A DNA stretch of 64,000 nt from Linnemannia hyalina (GCA_019671135.1 JAHRHY010000005.1:124001-188000), one strand, 5' to 3'. Counted from the first letter of the stretch, positions 21,421 through 33,896 are shown. A program made the numbers and translations. Notes: generated by a model from the letters alone, not told the origin.

Positions 21421-24295
21421 TGACAGGGCATGGGTTGAACGGGAGAAGTACGGAAAGGTAGAATAAACTAAGGGGCTGAAGTGAGAGAGGAAATTGTGTT
21501 GCTCTCTCTTTTTTTTTTTTTTTTTGAAGAGGAATTGAGTTGTGAAATGGAAAAGATGGATGAGGAAAAGAATGAGGTGCAGGATAAACAAAGATAAAGA
21601 GAAAGTGTTGGAGAATGCGAGGGGCAAGAGTAGAGAGGAACAGAGAGAGAGTAAAGGATGAGGAGGAAGAGTGAATGGTTGAAGAGGTGGTGCTTTTGGA
21701 AAAAGTAGTTTGATATTTGATTTTGTAATTTGATTTTAAAAAAACACATATATTTTAGTCATTGTTTTTGCTTTTCCAGATGAGAAGAATAAGTGATATG
21801 GCAATCAGACAGGAGATAGTGCACACAGGTATTATTGTGCTATTTGATAAGCTGACCGCGCATGAGGCAAACTGCGCAACTGTGAAAGCAACGGGAGGAA
21901 TAAAGAATAAAAGGAAAACCTGTGACTTTGTGCGTATTGAGTGTTGTGTTAAATCGTGCGTGCTCCTAAAATATGCTCTAAGAACACTTATGAGAAAACA
22001 TGCAGGTGGAATAAAAATAAAAATGCTTATTGAAATTGTTGGGCAATAATTCCCAGAGGATTTTTGAAATTGTGGCAAAAAACAGAGTAGAAGTGAAAAA
22101 GAGAAGAACGAAAGAAAGCAAATAGCCAACGAAGCCGTTTCAAATCCAAAGGGCATGTTTTAAGATGAGTAAGTAATGTTTGTAATAATTGATGATGTAT
22201 GCCCCAATCGTAGTAAAGAGGAGGGTATTGACTGTGAAGGATGTTGGTGTTCTGAGGGTGTAAAGAGTGGAAATAGCGACCACAGAAAAAGAAGAGGGAT
22301 GCAAACGCGAAAAAAAGAAAGGGAAAGTGTAATGAGATCGGAGGTGGACCAAGAGGGAGAAAGAAGCGACATAAAGAAAGAAAGGAGAGGAGAGAAGAAT
22401 GAGGAAGTGAAGAGAGGAGGCGGAAGAGGCGGGACAGGGGACGAACTGAAAAAAACTCGATGAAGATATCGCGGCAGCGGCAGAGGGCACATTAATATAT
22501 CGATCACGGTCGCAAAAACGGACGTCGAGGAGGGTATGGTAGGATAGGAAAAAAATTCTTGAGCTTCGCCTTTGCTTTGCCTTTGCTTTGCCTTTTGCTT
22601 TGCAAACGTTTCTTTGGAAGGTTCTTTGGCGACCAAGAAAATTTCAGGGGAACTGAGGGAAAATTCAAGGGCATGGTAACACAAGATGGTGCCTTTGCCT
22701 TCCTCAAAGTAGAGACGCTTTTCTTCTTGTGCACTTTCTGGCTTGTGGCAGCCAAGCGTTCATAGCGACGTTGCTTTTTGATCCTTCGATGCCAATCCTT
22801 ACTTCATTAGAATTCGAGGTCGCGTTGCTGATGCTTTGTTCATTTGTAAGAAATTTTATTTTATTTAAGGGGGTTGAATGTTCCATAGCGCGTTTCCAGT
22901 GTCAATGAGAAGAAAGAGAGGGATCTTTTTATTACGCACTACAGAGAGGTAAACCAGTAACGCACCAGTACTTTCGACGCATCACTGGGTGTGGTCTATG
23001 TACGCGTCGCGATCTACGGAAAATTTTGTTTTATTTTGGAGGCGCTAAAACAAAGACGATTCACGTTTAACAATATATGATTGCTCCGAAGTAGAAAGAT
23101 GCCAATGATTGGTAGAGACAGGGGGAGAAGGGGGAGAAGGGAGAGAAGGGAGAGGAGGATAATAGGGTTAGCATCGCGTTCTAGGGCTAGGAAAGAGACG
23201 ACCTAGGGAAAGAGGCGAGTCAAAGGCAACTACAACCAAATGACTTGTGTCAGCACCATCACCCCCAGAATTATTTGAACTCCTCTGAGCTAGTTGGATG
23301 GCCAATTGAGGGTGAGCAAATGTCGATTCAAATGTGCAGGCGAGTACGGCAAACACCAAGATATGGATAGTGATAGCACCACTGAACTTCTGTGGTGTCT
23401 TGGAAGAGAACATGAGCAATAGCTGGAGTCTGCGAGAGAATGTCACGCGATACTATGGTCAGTTAAAAATAAACACTGCCATTACTTATTGTGCCTTTCT
23501 AACAAAATGAGGCAAAAAAATTAAAACTAATCCAACAAAGTTCAGTGGAGAGCGGAGTGTACACAGGCGCGGAACAAAATTTTAGTTGTGAACAGCAACT
23601 TAATCAGGGTTTAGTTGTCCGAATTAATTATTTTGGTTGCAAGGCGCAATACGTGTAATCGCCTAAGTGAATTTTATGGCCTTACGAAAGTCTGATTTCA
23701 AAATGCTGTGTATTCGAAGATTGCGCAGGTCCTCTTGTAAGCGTTTCCGTGAGTGTTCCTATGAACGTTATTGATAGGGGTATGCGCCGCACTTGTAAGA
23801 GTCCAGCGAAGGAGATTGTTCATGTGGCGGCTTTTGCGACGGCTCTTGAAGTAGTTGTTACCGGCATTGAGAGTGCTATTGCGAGTCTAGAGTCTTGGGA
23901 TAGGATCAGATGTGTGTCAATAAAGGACGCTGAGAAGGTGCGGCTTCCTTATAAACGTGAAGATGACTGTAAAAGAAACGAGTTGTTGCCCAATTGGGCA
24001 TGGAGAGAGAAAACAAAAAACGGGCACACTATTCATTCCCATCTGGGCAAGAAGAGAGAAATATCAAGGACTCACTGAGAAGGGGAAAGACGCCAAAAGA
24101 TCAAGGGTATGCTTAAAACAGGCGAGAAAAACAAGACGAATCAAGGGGTGAAAAAATCAAGAGATACCACCAGAAACAACACCGAAGGACAACATCAAGG
24201 AACAAACATCAAGGAACATCATCATCTTGAAGACATAAGGAACATCACCAAGGGATAATGTCGAAAACAGCATCAAGGACATTGGTCGATTGGTA
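21421..24295. other. Low-complexity spacer, no gene supported
   Basis: Purine-rich and microsatellite-like sequence dominates, including a GCTTTGCCTTT-type repeat near 22560-22605. Several reverse-strand open frames are hydrophobic or Ser/Leu-rich only because of that composition. A frame at 23168-23446 (-) has a signal-peptide-like segment but no other support. Confidence 0.35.
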
Positions 24296-24586
24296 TTAAG
24301 CCACGTGGTTCCAGAATTCTTGAGTGAGGATGAAGGACGATACTCCTGGCGGAGGCTGAGCCCATTTCCAAAACTGGTCGATTTCGATAGCCCAGGGTTG
24401 TTGATGGAAGTGACGGATCTGGCTGAGGTAATCTACTAGTAATGGAGGCGAGCCAGAAGGTGGAGTGACAACGGCGCCGGAAGCGATAATATATGACTCG
24501 GCACAGAGGGATCGTCGGACTGGAGTTCGAGAAGGAGGACCTTGGGAAGGACAGTTCTGGGCGGGAGTGTTTTGAGCAAGGCGCAA
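24296..24586 (-). mobile_element. Retroelement-related fragment
   Basis: The frame has a Ser/Pro-rich start, then LLVDYLSQIRHFHQQPWAIE. That aligns by eye with the block in the fragment next to the LTR at about 21.2 kb (YLxxLQIIHAQLAILE). It is a short remnant of the same family. Confidence 0.3.
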
Positions 24587-24808
24587 GTGAGGATCTGGGT
24601 CAAGAGACGAACTCGAACTCTGGCGTCATTACTCAACATAATTACCCTTTCCTACGTCATGAGGCCCGAGCTAGGACTTGGATTATTTGTTTTTCTATTT
24701 TTTCCCTTTTCCCTTCTCCCTTCTCCCTTTTCCCTTCTCCCTTCTCCCTTCTCCCTTCTCCCTTCAACCCAAAAAAAACACAAACCACCACCAGAACACA
24801 CACAGAGG

Positions 24809-25873
24809 ATGCCACGCATAACACAAGAAAAGATAAACGAGGCAGTGAGAATGATAGCTACAGGAGCAACAACCAAGGAGGTCTCACAGGCGCCCGACAT
24901 CTCCGCATCTTCTGTCAGTCTCCTCCGTCGCGCCAACAGCGAAAACATCACTTCCACCAAAGCAGCAGCGGGACGACCCAAGAAAGACCCCGGTCTCATC
25001 TTTGACTTTCTGCAACCCAAGAGCAGACAAGGCACCTTCAAGTATGCCTTTGCTGTTACACCAAGGGATCTTGTCACCAAGACACCTTATGGTCGTCAGC
25101 TCCCTGCAACTACTGCTCAGGCCAAGAGGAATAAGTCAAAGGAACCAGCTGCAATGCCAGAGGCACCACCAGCACGGCCAGTACCCGATACACACAACAT
25201 CCAGGGACGACTGCGCTTTGTAGACAAGTATAAGGACTGGACCGAGGAGGATTGGAAAAAGGTCATCTGGTCAGGGAGAACAAAGATTGGCGAGGGCTGT
25301 GGAGGCGAGCCAACTGGTATGTGGGTCGACATACGCAACCCACATGAGCGTGATGAGGGTTCTGTTGTCTATGGAGGATGGGAAGTGCAGGTCTGGGCGT
25401 GCTTCTCGTGGGACGGACCAGGGAACATCACCCAGATCGACGAGGACCAGACTAGGAGCACCGAGCGCTATGTTCAGATTCTGAAGGAGGACTTGGAGGT
25501 GTCGATCGAGAACTGGGGTATTGCCAGGGATGGACTTGTTTTCCATCAGAGGACTGGACCCGTACCACACAAGACCAAGAAGACCATCGACACCCTGCGG
25601 GCAGCACATTTCTCTGAGGCCGAGGGGACTCTTTTGCTTGGACCAACTCATTCACTTGACATTGATCCGATGGTTCAGATCTGGGACTTTGTCAGGAAGC
25701 GACTATGGACTTATCACAACGCCCCAAAGAGCCCGGAGGAGCTGTGGGAGCGACTTGTGGCAGAGTGGCGCAATATCCCTGTGAAGGTCTGTCAGGATCT
25801 CATCAAGTCGATGCCAAGTAGGGTTGAGGCAATTCGTGAAGTCAAGGGGATGCAGGTCAAACAGCGAGAGTAA
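24809..25873 (+). CDS. Tc1/mariner-type transposase lacking catalytic acids
   Basis: A single open frame of 354 residues starts at MPRITQEKIN. An N-terminal helix-turn-helix (KINEAVRMIATGATTKEVSQ) is followed by an AT-hook-like GRPKK at residues 55-59 and the DDE_3 core. Core landmarks are DWKKVIWSG, VYGGWEVQVWACFSWDGPGN, RYVQILKEDL, FHQRTGPVPHKT and HSLDIDPMVQIWDFVRKRL. At each catalytic position the acid is gone: WSD to WSG (G156), QDN to QRT (R248), and NPIE to DPMV (V289). The frame has no stops or frameshifts. Terminal inverted repeats are not visible, and the upstream side is a CCCTTCTCCC tract. Either a young inactive copy or a domesticated DNA-binding protein would explain this; the undamaged frame favours the second. 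Confidence 0.8.
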   Translation: MPRITQEKINEAVRMIATGATTKEVSQAPDISASSVSLLRRANSENITSTKAAAGRPKKDPGLIFDFLQPKSRQGTFKYAFAVTPRDLVTKTPYGRQLPATTAQAKRNKSKEPAAMPEAPPARPVPDTHNIQGRLRFVDKYKDWTEEDWKKVIWSGRTKIGEGCGGEPTGMWVDIRNPHERDEGSVVYGGWEVQVWACFSWDGPGNITQIDEDQTRSTERYVQILKEDLEVSIENWGIARDGLVFHQRTGPVPHKTKKTIDTLRAAHFSEAEGTLLLGPTHSLDIDPMVQIWDFVRKRLWTYHNAPKSPEELWERLVAEWRNIPVKVCQDLIKSMPSRVEAIREVKGMQVKQRE

Positions 25874-26866
25874 AATGGTAGTAGAGGATTGGAGATACGC
25901 ATAACGGTCGTCCTTAACCCATCCGAGGTCAACTAACAAGCAATAAAAACAACACGTATTGCACCTTCCACGGACATGGCTTGTACTGATACTTATTTGC
26001 CAACGGTTTCTTTCCAAATAAACATGCGCCGATACACCACCTAAGGTTGACTCGTTCGCACTTGGTGTAGCGCTTCCATTCATACCGGAGCCGAGAGTAG
26101 GCAAATGAAGCAAAGGTTGAGGATCACGATACGATTTTTATTACGAAGGCTGATTCTAAAGTTACCCCCACATTCTAAGTCAAGCGTTACCAGCGTCTCA
26201 TGTCTTGTCCATCCCCCTATGACTTCAGCAAACCCAGTTCAGATCCGTCGCTTGTTTACTGCTTGTGTACTCTTGTCCGCGTTATTATGTCCGTGAATCC
26301 ATTTCCATGTCTCCATATCCGCGAGCGTATGAGGCGAAGCACAGTGAAAAAAGATGGGGGAGTGTGGAGTGGAGGAAAGATGGGAAAGGAGACAATCAAG
26401 GGAAATTGATTGAATAAATAAAAAAAACTTGGCCTATGAAGAGGTTAACAAACAAATGTCCGCTCTATCTGTAAAAATGCATGCGTATCTTTTTGTGACA
26501 TGCTCATGGTTGCAAAAAAGCCACCTACAAACCTTGTTAGAAGGAGCTATATGGCGGAGGACTGATTTTCGTGCGTGGGAGAAGTTACGTATTCATCAGT
26601 CTCAAATAAACCGATCCCTCGCCATTTTCCATGATCTAACCCCATCATCACTGTACAATGAATATTTTTGAGGCAGTCGAGGAGAAGTATACGGTTAGGA
26701 ACAGGGATGCAGAAAACGAACAAGGGCATTGAAGAAATATGTCAAGGCTTTCGCGATAATGTACAATGTCTATTGGGGTGCTTGTCTAACCCTACGAGGA
26801 ATGAACCTCACTCTAAAAATGCCAGACTTTCAAGGCCTATGGGCTTTTCCTTCCTGACAGACGATA
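25874..26866. other. Intergenic, no gene seen
   Basis: Spacer between the transposase and the 3' end of the deoxyhypusine synthase gene. A short plus-strand open frame (26429-26671) has no recognisable domain. Confidence 0.35.
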
Positions 26867-28213
26867 CTATGAAGACTCGGGCTCGGTCTTCTTGAAGTCC
26901 TTGGCAAAGGTCTGCGAGACGATCAAAGGGAAAGCAATAGTAGCATCCGCGTAGACCTTGACAGACTTGGCATCCAGGCGGATCTTGCCCCACGACACAG
27001 CCTCATCCGGTCTGGCTCCTGCATCACTTCCATCAAACTCCTGTCCCGTGTTGATGAATACCGCGTAATCTGCCCCATTGCGCTAGAAGGATCATAAGTA
27101 CAAGAAGGAGGCGTCAGCATAAACGTGATATCGACATTTCACCACTCCAGAATCCGTGCATACATCGTTTGATAGATGACGAAGAAATACGTACCATAAG
27201 GTTGGCATTGCAGATATGGTGCTTGACGACACCGCCTCCGAGAATGATGACTCCGGTCTTCTTGGCAAAGACAGCCTGGTTGTTCATGTTCCGGATGTCC
27301 GACACAATGTCAATGATCAGGCCAGGGCTCTTGTACGAGTGAAAGTAAATCATATCGCCCAAAGAGCCGTCCGTCAATGCTGGGCAGAACACTGGGATAT
27401 CATTCTACATGGTAGTTAAGAGAGTGGCGAGCCATGTTAGCTTGGCGGTCAACCGTAGCCGTCCTTGTGCCGGACCACAAAATAACGAGCAATCCTCTTT
27501 GAATAGCTCACCTTGTAAGCCCAGTAGTAGATCGACTCCTCATGAGCAATCTCCTTGCCCAACCTCCTGATAACACTGCTGGGTGTCCAGTGGGCCTTCT
27601 CCTCTCCGTTCTGCTCCGCCAACAACTTGTCGAGAATGGGAACAACCCAGTCCTCAAACTTGCAGTAGTTGTCGTTCGGCACCAGCAAGTTTCCGATCCT
27701 GTTCAAACCCTGTCGTCTCAGCTTTGCGCCCTCCAACGAAAACTCGCCCAAGTAGGTTGGTGCCAGACACTTGATAAAGTCCTCCTCGATGCCTCCTGCA
27801 GACGAGACCAAGCAGTCGACGAGTTTGTGTTGGACCAAGAACCGGATGATCTCTCGGACTCCGGACGAGACAAGGTTGGAGGTGTAGCCCAAAAAGATCT
27901 TGCACTTGACCGAGCGACGGTATTCTGGGTCGAGCAGCTCTGGGTCGACAGGGCTCTCTGTCGAGACAGGAAGGGGATCATCAGAGAGACGCCACTGGCG
28001 CATTTCGTTGATAATCTCGATCGCCTTTCCAATGGCCGAGGCCTGGAATCCCGAGGTGATAAAGGTGGAGAGAAGAGAGTCAAGGCTGACGGTTTGGTTG
28101 AAGTCAGGGCCCTTGATCACAATCGAGTCCTTGGGCATCTCTGTCGATGTCACAAAGACGGCTGCCTGTGTCGAGTCTGGGAGTGCCTCCTGTCCTGGTC
28201 CTGGTGCTGACAT
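26867..28213 (-). CDS. DYS1: Deoxyhypusine synthase
   Basis: Transfers the aminobutyl group of spermidine to a lysine of eIF5A, using NAD, the first step of hypusine formation in the cytosol. Three exons (27512-28213, 27195-27404, 26867-27082) join in frame to 375 residues, close to the family's usual 369. Visible blocks include [32 protein letters not shown], the [11 protein letters not shown] segment, and [20 protein letters not shown]. The reactive lysine lies in EAVSWGKI (about K337), matching the human active-site Lys in the same motif. The gene is divergent from the GON7-like gene with 208 bp between the starts. Confidence 0.96.
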
Positions 28214-28421
28214 GGCGTTGAGCGGTCTTTGTTGTCTGGGAGTGAATGGTGTCAAGAAAAAAAAGAGAGGCAAGCATACATTAAGTCCTTTGAAGAACCA
28301 TGGGCTGTGGCTTTGATCGAACAACAACTCATCACGTGCACGATCGCTTGGTGATAAGTGCAAAGTGCGTCGCCATGGCGACACTCCTTCCTTCACCCCA
28401 TCACGTCTCAGCCAGTCAGCC
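28214..28421. promoter_or_regulatory. Bidirectional promoter region, DYS1 / GON7-like
   Basis: The two ATGs face away from each other across 208 bp, so both promoters must share or overlap this stretch, unless leader introns exist. No TATA box is evident. Confidence 0.5.
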
Positions 28422-29279
28422 ATGTCAACCCCCTCAGTCACCGCAGTATACAGCGTCTCTACGCCCACGCAGGATACAACCACCGCTACTGAGGCAGCAG
28501 GAACCTCAGGACCCATCCTCACCTTCGATGCCCCTATCGACTCCTCTTACAATGCCTCCGCCTTGCCTGGCCAACTCCAAAAGGAACAGTACCTGAGCGC
28601 CCTTGCCAAGGCCCTCTCCGCCCTCCAAGAATCCATCAATACCGGCTTGACTGGGCGTCTCGTCCAACAAGGCGTGCTGGAGGAAAAGGGCGACAACCCC
28701 ATCGATGTCAAGAACAAGGTCCGCACCAAGGTCCCAGGACAGCCAAACAACTCCAAGAAGGGCCAGACCAAGAAGCAACAACAACGCGAACAGCAGGAGC
28801 AAAAGGACAAGGAGTCAGAAGCAGCAGCAGCATCGACAGAGGCGACATCATCAACGACAGAAATCGCACAGGGGACAAAATCAACAACAGCCACGTCAGG
28901 AGTCGAAGCCATCTCGCTGTCGGCTACCTCTACGACTGCTCCTGACACTTCCTCTGCGATGGACATCGATCTTACACCATCCTCGACTGCTGAGACTGTC
29001 TCATCTACAGACGCACTGGAACTGGAAGACCAATACAAGCCCAAGGGCGGGATCTATGGAAGCGACGATGAGGATGAGGGTGCCACTGCTAAGGACGAGG
29101 TTGATCTGGTTATGGAGGCGGACCCTGGTGAGATCGACGGTGCTTGTCTAGAGCTGCCCAAGGAACAGGATGCATCCTCCGCTGCGCCATCCCAGACCAA
29201 GAAACGGAACGAGCTCCCTGTCGAACTTGCTGGCCAGGAATCTGCAGCGACCAAAAAGTCCCGAGGATCAGAGGCATAG
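28422..29279 (+). CDS. GON7-like protein (putative EKC/KEOPS subunit)
   Basis: A single exon of 285 residues. A conserved-looking block at about residues 30-80 reads [28 protein letters not shown] and [10 protein letters not shown]. It matches my recollection of the fungal GON7 pattern (acidic or Pro-rich start, LP, YL..L...LQ..VN..LT). The rest is low complexity: Gln/Lys-rich, Ser/Thr/Ala-rich, then an acidic SDDEDEG stretch. GON7 supports the KEOPS complex that makes N6-threonylcarbamoyladenosine on tRNA and is largely disordered. The long C-terminal extension is unusual, so the identification is moderate; an unrelated disordered nuclear protein is the alternative. Confidence 0.5.
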   Translation: MSTPSVTAVYSVSTPTQDTTTATEAAGTSGPILTFDAPIDSSYNASALPGQLQKEQYLSALAKALSALQESINTGLTGRLVQQGVLEEKGDNPIDVKNKVRTKVPGQPNNSKKGQTKKQQQREQQEQKDKESEAAAASTEATSSTTEIAQGTKSTTATSGVEAISLSATSTTAPDTSSAMDIDLTPSSTAETVSSTDALELEDQYKPKGGIYGSDDEDEGATAKDEVDLVMEADPGEIDGACLELPKEQDASSAAPSQTKKRNELPVELAGQESAATKKSRGSEA

Positions 29280-31014
29280 TCCTCTTTCGGTGTAGTTTCA
29301 GACGACAATAAAAGAGACATAGTTGTCAAGGGACGCTCTGAACATTGCTTGATGCGCTAGAGGATTTGTGGTGATATGCCTGGGTAACGAGGCGATGGGA
29401 TTAGATCATGGATAATGGCGAGGATTAGTTTATCTGAGACTGATAAACACAATCGACGCAGACCTTTTCCTAGGCACGAAAATCAGTCCTCCTCCTCCAC
29501 CTCGCTCCTTCTAGCGAGGTTTGTAGGCGACTTTTTTTTAGCAACCATGACCATGCCACAAAAGATAATACATTTCTCAGATGGAGCGGACATTTGCTGT
29601 TAACCTCCCCTTAAGCCAGGCCTTGACTTCTTCCACTTTAGATCTGAATCGTACTGCACGCTTTCGGCCCACAGAGCAGCCACTCTGGTTGCTGTACGGG
29701 CAGTGAATTGACTTCACTATCAGGTTGACAAACAACAGCAGAGATCTCGGCAGTGATAAGCTGTTCTCATCGTAAGGCCGCTTGAGTAGCTTACCTTAGA
29801 AGGCTTTCGAATGGGTAAAAGTGGCCAGAACTGTCCTGACCTCTCTATGGCGTCAAGGAAGTGAGAACTGTTTATACACTTATGAGGGTATCGGGGGGGC
29901 TTCTTAGGCGGAAGCGACAATGCAATACGCTTTGGAGTACAAGTGGGGGCACAAGTTTTTGGACTTTCGGACACAGCAGTGGTCTTTTCGAGTTCACTGG
30001 CCTTTCATGGCATACGTTGTCTTTCTCATTTTCATTGAGGCCATACTATGATTATCTGATTTTACTAAGATCTAACCATTCGTCTCTCCTTTCTGCCGCA
30101 TTATGCTCCAAACACGCACGCGGGAAACAGATTCATGGACATGGACATGGATAAGGACATGAACGTGGATACAAAAGCAACAAATGAGCGAAGGAACTGA
30201 GATGGACTTGCGGGAGCTTTATGATAATAGGCGAGGCATGGCAAAAATAAAAACGACCTCATCAATTTCATAGAAGGCTGTTAAGTGTACGTGAGAGATC
30301 CCTAGCCTTCTACCTCAGTTCCACTCATCATCAACCGTTCTTCCCAGTTGATGAAAAAAAATGTCAAACACACTTGAACTTTGGTTGAACCTCATTACTG
30401 CATCCTTGATTCACCACCAACCCTCCTTCTCGTTCACAACAACTCCTTTTCTGTTCCCAGTAACCCTGTCACCTTTGTCTTTCAAACTCCGTCTCGTCCA
30501 GCTCTTGACGACTTCGCCCAACAACAACATCACCCTCCTCCTCCTCCTTGACGAGAAAGGACCTCACAGACTCAATATTCTCCACTTTATCCAGCAGTCA
30601 GTTGAATCAGATAGGTGTGCACATGTATGAGTATAAGTATTTATTCGTGTTGTTGTCTGTAACTCTACGGAACAAGGGCGCTAGTGTACATGAAAAGTGC
30701 GATCCTGGGGGGGAAGGCGGAAGGGGGAGGTCGTCATAAATATCAGACGTAAAGAGAGGAGAAGAGTCCAGTCGCTGTTCGGGAAATGATCCTGGTAGTA
30801 GAAACCGACGGAAAAGTAACATGAGATTATGCAAAGTAAAAAATCTAGGGTGAAAGCAAAGAAGCAAGAAAATGGCGGGTCCTTAGAGGATCCAGAGGAA
30901 TGAAGTCAAGATGCAATAGAGGATTTCCTGATAAGGTGAGGTAGCGCCCAGCTATCCAGTAGACTGTCAATGTTTTGCTGTAAGAGTGTTGATATGTGGT
31001 AGGTTCAATAATCC
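29280..31014. other. Intergenic, no gene supported
   Basis: The GON7-like 3' UTR and a spacer. Short open frames on both strands show no domain. The pyrimidine-rich stretch near 30400-30560 accounts for the longest plus-strand frame. Confidence 0.35.
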
Positions 31015-33896
31015 TTAGAACTTTTGCTCCAAGGGCTGGATGTGGTGTTGAGGGAAGCGGACGTTTAAGGCGTACACATGAGTCCTATAGTTCAAGCAAA
31101 TAACAAAAAGTCAGTGGTGAGTTCATGTTCGACTGATTGTACAGAGTAACCATGATCCATTGGCAGAGGAGATAGAACTTTTCATACCTCTCCAGGATGA
31201 TCTCAAAGGTCTTGGGATCCACACGCTTTGGGGTTTCATGAACACGCTCGTCCATCGTAACAGCATATCCACGTTCCGAGAGAATGCTGATAACAACCTC
31301 CACAATCTTGGGGTCGGACAAGATGGTGTTATCACTATTGAAAAGGAAAGGCCACTAAGGTTAGCAAATGTCTTGGGGCGCTCAAACATCCATTTGTGCG
31401 TGCATTAGCAAAAGGTGGCGAAACGTACGATCGGACGAGGGCCTGTCCACTGATGGCGTGGCGGGCAATCATGGGCGAGACCTCATGGTCAATGAAACGA
31501 ACAGCCTTGGAGAAAATATCGGGCTCGGTCTCACAATAGTGCTCCAAGCGTCTGATAAGATCCTGACGACTATAAGAGAAAATGTTGGTTAGGTACTGGC
31601 ATTCGACTTCAATTAGTATCCTTTCACTGCTGTCTTATATGCCAAACTTACGCGTGGATGCCAATCTTGGTGGCGAGGGGGATGTGAGAGATGGCCTCAT
31701 AGGTGTCGTGTTCCAGCTCGAGGGAAGACTGGTACTCGAACTCCTTGAGAATGATGCGCATCACACTGTCAATGCTTCCGACGGCGTTGATAAGGTCTAT
31801 CAGTAAAGAGGTCAATTGCAAGTAGTAAAAGGTCAGACAAAGATCGATCACGACATTCGAGACGGTCATAGCGTGTATGAGTACTTACGGAAAGGAAAGA
31901 TCTTGCTCAGCTTCAGTAAGCACGAGTAGTGGTCCTTGAAGATCTGGTATCTCGCACGAATGAGCTATCATGATAGGAGAAATGGATCGGAGGTGTCAAT
32001 GGTAATGTTCATAGAGCAAGTAGCCGTGCACAAAACAATTGTTGAAAAGGACATACCAGCTCGTCAAAATCAGTGACACGCTCTTCCATGATTTCGCCCT
32101 TTCCTGATCGCATGACTTGAGCGTTGTGTTCCTGGATGAGTTTTCCACGCATGAGCTGACGGTTGACAGAGATCTCCTCGTCGACATAGAGGACACAGAT
32201 GCGGAAGGTGGGTCGAGGGAAGAAATCTTTGAGTGGTGTGTGCTTGAACTCTTTCCTGAGCTCGTGCATCCTCTCATGGAACAACTTCAGACACTCAACC
32301 TGGGCTTCGCTACGTGGGAATCCATCGACGAGGACTCCAACCTCAGGTTCACAGTCCAGAAGGGCATGGAGCAAGTTTTCGACGACTTTGCCGTCGCTGA
32401 CCATCATGCCCTTGTTGATGAGCTCCTTGCATTCAGGGGTGGCGAGGAGGGAGGACATGGAGATGGAGGGGTTGGTGATACCGCGTGCACGGAGGATGGC
32501 GGGAGTGTGAGTTCCCTTTCCTGAGCCAGGTGCGCCCATGAGCCAGATGATTTCCTTGGGGAACTTCATGTTTTCTCTGCCGTGGATATCCTGGACATTT
32601 TTGAATGCCTGGTTGAATATCAGCTTTGCATCCTTGATCTCTGAGATCCTATTTCGGCAGAGACAGTAAACGGCGATTGAAAAAAAAAAAACAAGGTTAG
32701 ATGGAACAAAGGGAAGGGTAAAGGGGAGGAAGAACCATGGTCCATGACTACAGTGGTATGATGTCATCTCAGGGGATAGTATTGGATACGGTCAAGAGGA
32801 ACTTGTTTTGGAAAGGGGGAGAACAGTGAGGTTGTCAAGTGTCAAGTGGAAATGAGAAGAGTGATCATTTTGTGTGCTGCTGACCCGTATCCCACTCGTT
32901 CATAGAGTGACCGACAATTGGCCGGGGTACGGAGGAGAAGTGATATGCCGATGATGATGATGACGGCCCATGCATTGGATCATCCATGACATTGTCGATT
33001 GAATATAGAAGTGAGCATTTGTACTGCAGTTTGTGTACTGCACAGAACTGCGGACAAAGTAGGTTGAAACAAAGAACAAAGAGAGCGGGGAGTTGTTGTC
33101 TCAGGGACCACCCACCACCTTCTCTATGTCCATTGCTCATTGCCTGCGGGGAAAGGGAACATGGAAAGAATAATTTTTTCGTCGTCGTCGATTGTTGTTG
33201 TTTGTTGGCTTCCAGGAACGAAAGAACAATAAAAGAAGGGAAGGGAAAGAGAAGGGGAAGGGGTCCACATGGACACAGCAGAGGACTCACTCGTCTTGCC
33301 CATTGGTGAAGGTGCTTCTCATCTCCTTGTTTTTGCTGTTATTCATACAACACAAACCACTTCCTGTCCTATTCCAACACTGTCAATGCAGACAAGTCTC
33401 TCTAGCTCATATCATAATGCATGGAGGTGTGGAGAAGTAGCGCATTCAGGGGAAGAGAGAGAGGAAGACGGCCTTACCTCTTTTCTTGCTTCTCCTTCTG
33501 AGAACTCGAATCGTTTATACTCTCGTCCTGAGCAACAGCTGCCAGCGCCGGTGCTAATTCATTCCTCATTCAAAAAGAAAGAGTCATTGAGTACCTCATT
33601 CAACAACAACAAAACCAAAAGAAAATCGCTCATGTGAAATAAAATATAACCATACCCTGGTTGATGTTTGTCTTTTCATTCTGAATGGTCAAAGAGGGAG
33701 TCGAGTACTGGCGAAGGGGGTTGACACCAGGGACAACCGAGAGTCCCTTCGATGCTGTCGAAGTGAGGGCTCGTTTTGAGATGAGAATGGGAGAAGCTGT
33801 TCTTGTGAGGAGGAGAGTTGATGGTAAAGACGAGATCTTGGGGAAGGCATTTTTTGAGGCCTGTCTGAGGTGGGAGATCAGGGTGGAAGTGGACAT
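31015..33896 (-). CDS. Adenylate-kinase-family protein with mitochondrial-type leader
   Basis: Eight exons (33656-33896, 33478-33553, 32057-32648, 31889-31964, 31652-31796, 31429-31569, 31188-31334, 31015-31084) join in frame to 495 residues. The first 60 residues are basic, rich in Ser/Thr and free of acids (MSTSTLISHLRQASKNAFPK), typical of a mitochondrial presequence. A nucleoside monophosphate kinase fold follows, with P-loop GAPGSGKGT at residues 144-152 and the NMP-binding LVDGFPRS at about 212-219. Adenylate kinases interconvert AMP, ADP and ATP. About 190 residues after the kinase fold have no counterpart in ordinary adenylate kinases; they contain MIARHAISGQALVRSY and are split over five small exons. 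The second intron (829 bp) is long for this genome and could hide another exon. Confidence 0.8.

Noticed and set aside
22160..22684. 174-codon reverse-strand frame
   Set aside because: Ser/Leu/Pro/Phe-rich because the DNA is purine-rich on one strand; no domain or exon partners.
23168..23446. 92-codon reverse-strand frame with a signal-peptide-like segment
   Set aside because: Only a hydrophobic stretch supports it; no homology, no splice partner and ordinary AT-rich context.
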